From positions 125,290,998 to 125,354,997 of the forward strand of contig CM061240.1 of the NCBI GenBank assembly GCA_030848705.1: 64,000 bases of DNA, read 5' to 3'. The translations under genes were made by a program, and so were the position numbers. Source of the stretch: Heracleum sosnowskyi. Its lineage: Eukaryota; Streptophyta; Magnoliopsida; Apiales; Apiaceae. Within the stretch, counting starts at the first letter, position 1, and each line of letters opens with the position of its first letter. Below are positions 54,911 through 64,000 of the stretch, piece after piece. The notes below the pieces were generated by a model that worked only from the letters and a program-made list of their open reading frames with translations, did not search any database and had not been told where the DNA came from.

Positions 54911-54919
54911 CTATAAAAG
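54911..54919 (+). promoter_or_regulatory. TATA box of antisense gene, Gypsy C
   Basis: CTATAAAAG followed by AGTGAGATTTC, about 370 bp before the ATG at 55284. The context is identical to that of element A. Confidence 0.65.
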
Positions 54920-55283
54920 AGTGAGATTTCATTTCTTACTCTTCACTCAAATCTTTCCAAAAATTACTTTCCTTAGATCTCTGTCTTTCTCTCTTTTTCT
55001 CCGTGGTAAGGCGATTTCCGGCGAGTCTTTTGCGGTGGTGTTCTTATTTTTCTGGAATTTTTCTTCCTTCGTTGAAGATTTTCTGGAATTATCACGCTTT
55101 TCTGGGTTTAAATCTCCTTCCCAAGAAGGTTTCTGGGTTTGCATTGAAGATTTTCTGGATTCTATCTTCAATTGTTGAAGATTTTCTGGAATTTCTTTGA
55201 ATTTCTGGGTTTTCACCTTCATCTCTTGAAGGTTTTCCGAGTTTTTGGTGAAGATTTTCTGCATATTCTTTGAAGATTTGAAG

Positions 55284-57144
55284 ATGGCTGATCGTTCTGC
55301 TCAACGTTTGCAGAAAATGAATCAAGCTTCTAAGAGAGGTATCGTCATCCGTTCTCCCACTATGTCTTTACAAGATATGATATTAGAGCGTAGTGATGAA
55401 TACCCTTCTGTATCTCATTTGGATTCCTTTAATCATAGCAATAGATTTCATGATGCTGATAAAATTGCTGATTATAAGAATATGTATAGAATTGAGCCAC
55501 CTTATAGGTTAGTCCCAGCTGGTCCTGGGGATCGTTCCTGCCATTGGCGCCCAAATGCTCTTTGCATTTATAAGGGGGTCATTGCTGCAGGAGTTCGATT
55601 CCCATTTCACCCTTTTATTCCCCAACTTTTAGTTGACGTAGGAGTTAACCCATGTCAGCTACCTCCAAATGCTTGGAGGTTGATTATGTGTTTTATTGTT
55701 TTGTGTCTAAAAAACAAATTCCCTCTTTCTGTCGCCCTTTTTAGAAAGATATTGCAATTTAAGAACAACTCTTCTAAAGCCTTGGGTTGGGTGTACATTA
55801 GTCACCGTTCTTCAACACCCCCCATTTTCCATCCAAAATCCATCCCTGACAATAACCCCAAGTGGAAGGATGAGTTTATGTACTTGATGTGGGATGGAGG
55901 GGATTGGGGCACCCTTTTTCAGAGCTCGTTCAGTAGAGTGTCAGATGGTAGCCCAGATGACATAGTCTTGACTGAAGAGGAGGCTCAAGCTTATGATGAG
56001 CTTATCAAGGATGATTATGCCACCATGGCCTGGGAGCTCCTGGACGAGTTTCTGCTTAAGTCTCTGAAACTTTCAAAAGTTTCTGATCAGGGTAACTCTT
56101 ATTCTTAGTTTCTTTTTGCTTGTTAAGATTGTCTTTGTACTCATTATGTTTTCCTTGTTTGCAGCTGCGGAGTTCATTAACAAGCAAAATGAGCCGGAAG
56201 GTGGGGAGACTGCCTGAATAAAAAGGGCTTGCTTGAAGGATCCCAGGTTGGGCGCTAAAGGCCCTTCTATTCTGAGGCCTCATGTAGCCGAGGTTGAAGA
56301 GGTCGAGGGCTCTTCCTCAGTTAAGAGCTCAGTTTGGCGCCCCAACTGGGGGATTAGGAAGAAGGCCACTATTGTAGGGGTGGCCGAGCATGCCATTGAG
56401 TGGTCGCACCACTCTTTGACTCCTTGTGATTACAAGGATTTTGTGGCCAACTCCTCAATTGAGGGGGCTGAAAGTGCGGGCTCTCAAGCCTTTGCTGCTG
56501 TAAGTCATTAATCTCTTTTTCTTCTTGCAGTCCTTAGTATGTTTTTCAAGTTTTTATCCTAACTTATAACTTGTTCGCAGGCCAATGCTAGCTTTCAAGG
56601 AGCCTTATTCCAAGCCAAAGCTTGGTGTGCATCCTCAGGGGCCAACAAGGCTAAGTTTGATAAGGCCCAGCTGGAGGTGGGTTCTCTTAGGGCTTCCTTG
56701 GACCAAAGGGAGAAGGAGCTGATTGATGCTCAAGCGGAGCTGGTAGAGCTCAGGAAGGGGAAGGAGCGCCACATTGATGAGTACCTTGATTCTGATGAGT
56801 ACCAGGGTTTGATTACCCAACACGATGATCTCCTCTTTCCTGTTCAGTATACCAAAGGATGGGACGATGCTTTGGCTGAGGTTTCGAGGAGACTTCCTGG
56901 ATCCCTCACTATATCTGGCTTTCCCAGTCCCCACGCTCCCACTCGTTTGGAGATGGCTTTGGCGGGGGAGGGTGATATGGATGAGGATGACATGATTCTC
57001 AATCCCGAACATGCCTCTCATCCTGGTGAAGAGTCTGAGGAATCCAGCTCCGGTGAGGAAGAAGAGTCTGGAGAGGAGTCTGGGAGGAGTCAGGCTCTGA
57101 AGAAGAGCATGGAGGGGGTGATTCTTAGTCGTAGCCAGTTGTAG
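55284..57144 (+). pseudogene. Antisense three-exon gene of Gypsy C, one stop
   Basis: It lies on plus, opposite to gag-pol of element C. Exons are 55284-56091 (donor CAGG|GTAACT), 56165-56499 (acceptor TTTGCAG, donor GCT|GTAAGT) and 56581-57144 (acceptor TTCGCAG), 568 residues if read through. Exon 1 begins MADRSAQRLQKMNQASKRG and contains FPFHPFIPQLLVDVG...PPNAWRLIMCFIVLCLKNKFPLS, the Transposase_28-like part. Exon 2 has SSVWRPNWGIRKKATIVGV, also in A. Exon 3 is charged and likely coiled, with a Glu/Ser-rich tail. A single TGA at 56215-56217 replaces the Arg codon of A. The two A stops are not present here. The upstream in-frame ATG at 55245 is less likely as a start, since A and B begin at the MAD position. 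Confidence 0.82.
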
Positions 57145-57443
57145 ACTTTTATTTATTTTCTGTAACTCTGCCTTCGGGAATAACTTAACTTTATTGTAAG
57201 TTATTTAACTTATTTCCTTCATGCCTCATAGTTCTTTGTGTTTGCGTACTTAATTAGTACTTTGAATCATATAAACATCAATATACAATGCTTTGTAGAA
57301 TATTGCTGAATGAATTCATAACTTGAAGAAATGGGTTCAACCCTTACATAGTATACTACTTCTACCTCAAGTTTAAAAACTTGGATTGGTTTTCGTCGAC
57401 CTTATTTCTACTTGCCCTAATAGTGAGTCCAGTTAGGACACAC

Positions 57444-60400
57444 TTAAACATAATAAACTTTCAAATTTGTAGCATGCCAAGTCCTTGGCACCTCATGCCC
57501 TTCAAGGGTTTCTAGCTTATACGAGCCACGACCAAATACATTTTTGACGCGATATGGTCCTTCCCAATTGGGGGCCAACTTGCCTTTTTGTCCAACTCCG
57601 GATGCTTCAATCTTTCTGAGAACCAGGTCTCCTTGACGAAAGAACCTTTCTTTAACCCTTAGGTTATAATAAAAAGACGCTTTCTTTTGATGTTCAACTA
57701 TCTTGGCGTTTGCCTCATCTCTAACCTCATCAATTAGATCTAAAGCCAGCCTCAAGCCTTCTTCATTCGTTTTTGGTTCATAAGCTTCAATTCTTGGAGA
57801 TGTGTGTGTAATCTCCACTGGAACCACTGCCTCAGCCCCGTATGCCAACAAGAAGGGGGTAGCTCCAGTGGTGACTTTACAAGTAGTGCGATATGCCCAT
57901 AGTATGGGGAGCAACTCATCTACCCAAGTATTTCTGGAGCGTTCAACTCTTTTCTTCAGTCCATCTAGGATAATTCGATTTGCAACCTTAGCTTGCCCAT
58001 TTGCCTGAGGATGGGCAACAGAAGTGAAGCGCAACTTGATATCATTCTCATCACAATATTTCTTGAACTCATCATTGTTGAATTGAGTGCCATTGTCCGT
58101 AACCAGGACCCGTGGAATTCCATACCTGCATATCACATTTTCCCAGAAAAATTGCATCACTTGCATGGTGGTTATCTTGGCTAATGGCTTAGCCTCAATC
58201 CACTTGGTGAAGTAGTCAATTGCCACTATCAAGAACTTTCTTTGAGCACTTGCCATTGGAAATGGCCCAAGTATATCCATTCCCCACATAGCAAAAGGGA
58301 TAGGAGAGTTAATGGATGTCATCATCTCAGGTGGTTGTCTAACCACTGGTGCATGTTTCTGGCACCGTTCACATTTTCTCACATAGATTTTAGCATCAGC
58401 AAGCATGCTTGGCCAATAGAAACCTAGACGAGTGACTTTATGGGCAAGGGCTCTGCCCCCCAAGTGCTGCCCACAAATCCCTTCATGTACTTCCTTCAGG
58501 GCCAATTCTGCCTCTTGAGGTCTCAAACATTTCAGATATGGAATGATGAAAGACTTCTTGTATAGGATTCCCTCAATTAGGGCATACCTTAGTGCTCTGA
58601 CGTATAGCTTTCGTGCTTCTGAAGTGTCGTTGGGCAGCCACCCAGTTTCCAGATGAGCTTTGATTGGATCAATCCAACAACTGGTAATACCAATGGGTGC
58701 TACCAACTTTCCGTTGATGCTTGGGGTCTTCAAGACTTGGAAGTATACACTTCCCGCATAGTTTTCAATTTCAGAAGAGGCAAACTTAGACAAGGCATCA
58801 GCCTTCACATTTTCCTCCCTCGGAACGTGCTCCACATAGCATTCTTCGAACTGAGTCATGATGGCTTTGACAAGTTTCAGATACTTAGCCATGACTTCAT
58901 CTCTGGCTTCGAACTCTCCATTTACTTGAGAAACGACTAACCTCGAGTCTCCACATACTTTGAGAGTCTTAACTCTCAGGGCCCCAGCTAGGCCCAAACC
59001 AGCTATCAGAGCTTCGTACTCAGCTTCATTGTTTGTTGTTGGGAAGTCAAGTTTTAGTGCATACTCTATTATGAATCCATCAGGACTTTGTAACACTAAA
59101 CCAGCTCCACTTGATTTTGTTTTTGATGCTCCATCAAAATAGAGCACCCAACATTCTTTGGACACCGTGTCTTCATCTTTGTTGTCTTCCACTACTACTT
59201 CCTGCCCCCCGACTTCTTGGTTGTCAATGGTACATTCAACCATGAAGTCAGTGAGTGCTTGAGATTTTATGGCCGTGCGAGGCTTATACTTGATATCAAA
59301 TTCCCCCAACTCAATAGCCCATTTGATCAATCTTCCACTAACTTGAGGGCTGTGCAGAATGTTCCTTAGAGGTTGATTAGTCAAAACTTCTATCTTGTGT
59401 GCCTGGAAGTATGGACGTAGCTTTCTTGAGGCCATTATCAAGGCTAAGGCAAACTTCTCTATGGGAGAGTAGTTTATTTCTGCCCCATGTAGAATCTTAC
59501 TCACATAGTAGATGGGTTTTTGAACCTTCAATTCGTCTTTTACCAAAACAGCTCCAAGGGCAGTGTCGGAGACCGCCAAGTATAGATAGAGAATCTCTCC
59601 TGGCTTTGGTTTTGCCAACAGTGGTGCTTCAGCCATGTATCTTCAGGGCCTCAAAGGCTTCTTGACTTTCAGGTGTCCACTCGAAAATTTTCACATTTTT
59701 GAGTGCCTTGAAGAAAGGTAAACACTTTTCTCCTGACTTGGAGATAAATCTTCCCAATGCTGCAACTCTTCCTGTCAATTTTTGCACATCCTTAACAGAC
59801 TTGGGTGGTTCCATGTCTAGGATTGCCTTGATCTTGTCGGGGTTAGCTTCGATTCCTCTCTTGGAGACCATCAGGCCTAAAAACATTCCTGAGCCTACCC
59901 CGAAGGCACATTTTGCTGGATTTAACATCATCTTGTGGTGCCTCAGCACTTCAAACGCTTCGTGAAGATGTTTTATATGGTCTGCCTTATCGAGGCTCTT
60001 AACTAGCATGTCATCCACATAAACTTCCATTGTTTTACCAATCAGTGGTTCAAAAATCTTGTTTACCAATCTTTGGTATGTTGCCCCTGCATTCTTAAGT
60101 CCAAATGCCATGACTAAATAACAGAAAACACCAAAGTCGGTGATGAATGATACCTTAGAGATGTCGTCCTTATGCATTTTGATTTGGTTGTATCCACTGA
60201 AGCCATCCATGAAACTTAGCATCTCGTGCCCAGCAGTGGCATCTATCAAAGCATCAATCCTTGGTAAGGGAAAACAATCCTTAGGACATGCATCATTCAA
60301 GTCGGTGAAGTCCACACACATTCTCCACTTTCCATTAGCCTTCTTGACCATCACTGGGTTAGCCAACCATTCAGGGAACTGAATTTCTTCAATGAAGCCT

Positions 60401-63110
60401 GCTTCCAAGAGTTTTTCTACCTCCTGCTTGATGGCTTCTTGCCTTTCTGGAGCAAAATTTCTTTTCTTTTGCTTCACTGTCTTCCTTTCAGGATCCACAT
60501 TCAATTTGTGGGTTATCAATTGGGGATCAATCCCTGGCATATCAGCTGCTATCCAGGCAAATACATCACTGTTTTCTTGAAGAAAGGATGTCAACTTGCT
60601 TTTCATAGATTCAGGTAGTAGAGCTCCAATGTAGGTGACCTTGTCTGGTTCTCCTGGGATCAGGGGGATGGGAACAAGATCCTCAGATGGCTTTCCTCTT
60701 CTTTCTTCATCGTTTCTGATGTCCATGTCCTCAATTGGGAGAACCTGCCCCCCAACTCCATCAGGCCTCAACGCGGCTACATAACAACTTCTAGCCATTT
60801 TCTGATCGCCTTTCTCTTCGCCAATTCCATTCATGGTAGGGAACTTGATCTTCAAATGATAAGATGAGGCAACAGCCTTGAATGCATGAAGACCCGTTCT
60901 TCCCAGAATTGCATTGTAGGTTGAAGTCGCTTTGATAACTATGAAGTTCAGCATTTGAGTAGACGTCTTTGAACCTTGTCCCATTGTCATGGGGAGTTGA
61001 ATCGTGCCTTCTACCTTCGATTCTACTCCATTGAACCCATATATGGGCATGTTTGAGGGTGTTAGCTGAGAGTCAGTGTAACCCATCTTGATGAAAGCAT
61101 CATGGAACAAGATGTCCACTGAAGCTCCATTGTCAACAAGAACTCTCTTTGTTTCAGAGTTGCCTATCACAGGTACTATGACCAGAGGGTCATCATGGGG
61201 AAATTTCACTCCCTCAAGATCAGAATCATCAAAATTCAAAGATACTTCAGTCTTGGCACGCTTTGGTGCTTCTCCAACCACAGTCATTACTTCACGGGCA
61301 TAAGCTTTTCTCGAGTTTCTGGAAGGTCCGGCAGCAGTTGGCCCTCCAAATATCATATTGATGACAGGCCCTCGGGGCTTGGGATTTCGGTCTTGATCAT
61401 TGTCCCGTCTATCATAGTCTTTCCTTTCATAATTTCCTCTCTGACTTCCCTGGTTTCCATCTTTGGTGTACTTACCAAGCTTTCCTCTTCGAATCAAGAA
61501 CTCAATTTCATCTTTCAGTTGCCTGCAGTCATCTGTCTTGTGGCCAACTTCTTTGTGAAACCGGCAGTATTGGTTTTGATTTCTTTTTGACACATCGGCC
61601 CTCATAGGCTTCGGCCATTTAAGGTCTTCTTCCTTTGCAATCTCCATCAGAATTTGGCTCCTAGGAGCATTCAATCTTGCATACTCCGTAAACTTAGGCC
61701 CAAAATTGTTTTTCTTGGGTGGTGAATCAGAATCCTTTGATGTCCTAGGATACTTCTCCCTTGCATCATACTCTGGAGCATCATTTCTCTTCTTTGAATT
61801 TCCATTGCCAGTAGCAACGGGCTCATACTTTCTCATGCTCTCCTCAGCCTTGATGTATTTTCCAGCTCTATCTTGTAGTGACAACATGTTTTCGGGGGGA
61901 TGTTTAGCCAAAGACCTCCTGAAGTGGTCATCGGTAGTTCCTTGCTGTAGGGCTATCATAGCCACTTTATCTTCCAAATCTGGGACTTTTATAGCCTCCT
62001 TAGTGAATCTACTCAAGTATTCTCTCAATGTTTCATTCTTGCCTTGTCGAATCCCCATAAGAGAGGTGGAACTTTTCTCATGTATCTTCCCACTAACAAA
62101 TTGATTGATGAATGCCTTACTCAGCTCTTTGAAGGATCCAATAGAATTGGGCGGAAGGCGACTATACCAACGTTGAGCCATACCCGCTAGGGTTTGTGGA
62201 AACGCCCTACACTTTGCAGCGTCATTGGTAGGCTGCAACAGCAGTGCATTTGAGAAGGTTCTTACATGATTTGCGGGATCTCCCGTTCCATCATAAGTTT
62301 TGATGGTTGGCATTTTAAACTTCCTGGATATAGTGGCCTTCATTATCTCTTGAGTGAAGGGTGGTGTAGGATCGTCAGGATCTCCTAGGGGTAATAATAC
62401 AGTGGGATCTCCTCTTGGGGTTTCAACCCTTCTGGATCTAGGAGGAGTAGGATCCAGATTAATTACCGAAGGCCTCCCGGCTACTCTTGCAGCCTCTTCT
62501 TCCTCTAACTTCTTTTTGAGTTTTGCAACCTCTGCCTCATGGGCTGCAATCCTTTCCTGAGTGGTTTGCTCCTTGTTTGCAGAACGTCTTCTTCGTGGGG
62601 GATAGTCATCATCAGTATTGTAATTTTCATCCTCAGTATAAGGACCAGAGAAATCGTCTCGAAACATCTGATGAGTTTGGGTTTGACGGTTCAGGGGTTC
62701 CAAACCTTGTACGTAAGGAGGCACATATGCCTCATGGTGTACCAGAGTGGTACCACTACCGCCCACCGGGGGTCGAGGGGCCTGGTATGGGTAGGCATCC
62801 CAAGGGTCTGATTCACATATTGAGGGAGATCAGTAGTATGTAGTTGAAGGCTCCTCGGGGCATTCATGAGCAGTGGGGAGGTTGTGATCGGTTGCTGGTG
62901 AGTAGTCTCTTGTGGATTAGATCCATGAATGACCATCTGTAGGAGATTCGTCCCTTCAACTGAAATTGGGATCTCTGGTCCTTGAGTATTGGTGGGGATA
63001 TTCGTCCCTTCAGTGCTGGTAATTGGTGGTGGTTGAGCTCCTTGAGTACCGGCCTCGGAGGCAACAGGAGTTCCTTCAGAAATTTGATTTGTTCTTCGTG
63101 TAACTGCCAT
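57444..63110 (-). pseudogene. gag-pol polyprotein of Gypsy C, two frameshifts
   Basis: It starts MAVTRRTNQIS at 63110. A 1-bp loss in a run of C (G4 on plus, 62777-62780; five C in B) shifts the frame after THTRP. A second lesion, a 2-bp loss at 59640/59641, lies in the stretch leading into the first RNase H (EALK...). Otherwise all parts are visible: gag, CRFHKEVGHKTDDC knuckle, VLVDNGAS protease, YVDD reverse transcriptase, RNase H with LTNQPL, archaeal-type RNase H, and integrase to the stop at 57444. One integrase residue differs at the catalytic region: NGQAKVANR where A and B have NGQAEVANR, so the last acidic residue is Lys. Most of the sequence is close to B. Confidence 0.93.
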
Positions 63111-63123
63111 GGTTGATGTTCGA

Positions 63124-63141
63124 TTCCCACAGACGGCGCCA
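63124..63141 (-). other. Primer-binding site of Gypsy C
   Basis: On minus TGGCGCCGTCTGTGGGAA, identical to B. Confidence 0.8.
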
Positions 63142-63143
63142 AA

Positions 63144-63635
63144 TGCTAGGGTTTGTGAGCGTTCAAGCTTTAATGGCTGCTCTTGCGTTTCGGGACTAAA
63201 TCGGTCCTCACAAGATGCCTACGTATCTCTTCTGTATAGAGAATCAAGCCAATAAAAACGTAGTTCTAGAGTGAAGGACGAGGGTCCTTATATAGGCGTC
63301 AGGAGCCTTGTATTTAGAGTATGTTTAGGTGACTTAATAGATAAGTCTCGTTATTGATAACTGATAAGGAGTGTTTTGCTTGGCATGCAAGTATTATCCT
63401 CATCTGATAAGTGCTGTGACTCATCGTAATATTTGATTGGGATTCTGGATCCTTCTATGAAGATATTATCATATTTGAACTCTTTTATGAGCTGTGTATT
63501 TTCCTTTATTTATTAATTACGAAATTAATAAATAGTTAGGGTTTCGGGCCTTTTGTCGGGCCTAATTCTTGGACCAAACTAGGTCTAATTAATATATCAT
63601 TAATTATTTTTAGGGTTATATTTCAGCCCATATCA
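63144..63635 (-). repeat. 5' LTR of Gypsy C, 3' end deleted
   Basis: The LTR is 492 bp. The last 35 bp before the primer site are missing: AAACCCTAGCA joins straight to TTTGGCGCC. In B the two junction points both carry CATTT, so the loss looks like a deletion between 5-bp direct repeats. The TATA region (CCTATATAAGG on minus) is kept. Confidence 0.9.
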
Positions 63636-64000
63636 ATTGTTTTAATAAAATTATAGGATTTGCTCGCATTGATTTCAGTATTTGATCGCTTTTGAGATAA
63701 GTACTTTTTGACTTACTTTTATTTTCAGAAAAGATATGTATACTCTGTTTTTCGAATTTCGTATAAGATATAAGAATATTGTTTCAAACTGTATAAAATA
63801 TAAGAATTGAGAATCTTTTGAATCCCCTAGTCTCTACATTTCGAACCCGTTCGTAATTTACGCTATAGTTCTGAAACTAGCCTTAGATACCCTTAATAGG
63901 CGCACAAGTGTGCAACTTTAGATAGCTATTAAGGGGGCATAATTATTGAACTTTATATGCCGGTCACTGGCAAAGTGTGGCATATAAGAATAAGAATAAG
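63636..64000. other. Continuation of the interrupted intron-like sequence
   Basis: T-rich sequence with no coding region, matching in character the stretch before 53128. It ends in repeated AAGAAT triplets at the window edge. Confidence 0.4.

Larger units (their letters stand above)
53128..63635 (-). mobile_element. Ty3/Gypsy (Tat-type) retrotransposon C, mosaic
   Basis: On minus it runs from the 5' LTR (63635-63144) to the 3' LTR (53654-53128). Flanks are ATTGG (53123-53127) and ATTGT (63636-63640), a target duplication with one mismatch. By eye, four substitutions separate the LTRs over the shared 492 bp. LTRs and most of gag-pol resemble B, while the antisense gene, its promoter and the GGTCGA array resemble A. 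Gag-pol has two frameshifts. Confidence 0.93.

Noticed and set aside
57802..62843. Many open frames on plus across gag-pol of element C
   Set aside because: They mirror the minus-strand polyprotein and recur as shadows in A and B; none continues across the lesions as the real frame does.

Overview
The window is nuclear DNA of a flowering plant, probably a eudicot. It is AT-rich and packed with plant-type transposons, with no complete host gene that I can recognise and no bacterial or organellar gene. Most of the 64 kb is five LTR retrotransposons, one CACTA (En/Spm) DNA transposon, Helitron-like elements and MITE-sized repeats.

Layout. 1-1979: gene-free flank with a Stowaway-like MITE. 1980-12229: Ty3/Gypsy element A, plus strand, TSD AAAGG, gag-pol broken. 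12230-15865: AT-rich minisatellite and Helitron-like units on the minus strand. 15866-26042: Gypsy element B, plus strand, LTRs identical by eye, TSD TATAT, gag-pol an uninterrupted 1890 codons. 26043-28235: AT-rich spacer ending in a piece of an unidentified coding sequence. 28236-33085: Copia element 1, identical LTRs, TSD ATGCA, intact 1402-codon polyprotein, inserted in that coding piece. 33222 to about 45000: CACTA transposon, with a TNP2-type transposase pseudogene on plus and a Transposase_24/TNPA-like gene on minus; its start is split by Copia element 2 (33656-38430, identical LTRs, TSD ATTAT, intact 1367-codon polyprotein). 45001-48700: Helitron with clean ends, a tRNA-Arg-like repeat and a MITE candidate. 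48770-51537: a second TNPA-like gene, plus strand. 52200-53127: a leader exon and intron of an unknown gene. 53128-63635: Gypsy element C, minus strand, inserted in that intron.

The three Gypsy elements belong to the Tat group. They carry a second, archaeal-type RNase H in pol, a long 3' region with tandem repeats, and a gene on the opposite strand between pol and the 3' LTR. That antisense gene has three exons with the same splice positions and phases in all three copies, a TATA box of its own, and a product resembling the plant 'putative gypsy type transposon' family (Pfam Transposase_28). In B it is intact; in A and C it carries independent stop codons. Antisense genes of this kind are known in Tat elements (Grande gene 23, Retand, RIRE2), so the class is not new. 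What stands out is an intact spliced copy in a very young element, the promoter seen in all three copies, two diverged versions of the protein behind nearly the same pol, and element C being a mosaic of A-like and B-like parts.

Limits: all comparisons were made by eye, without database searches. Splice sites are inferred from consensus and from agreement between copies.
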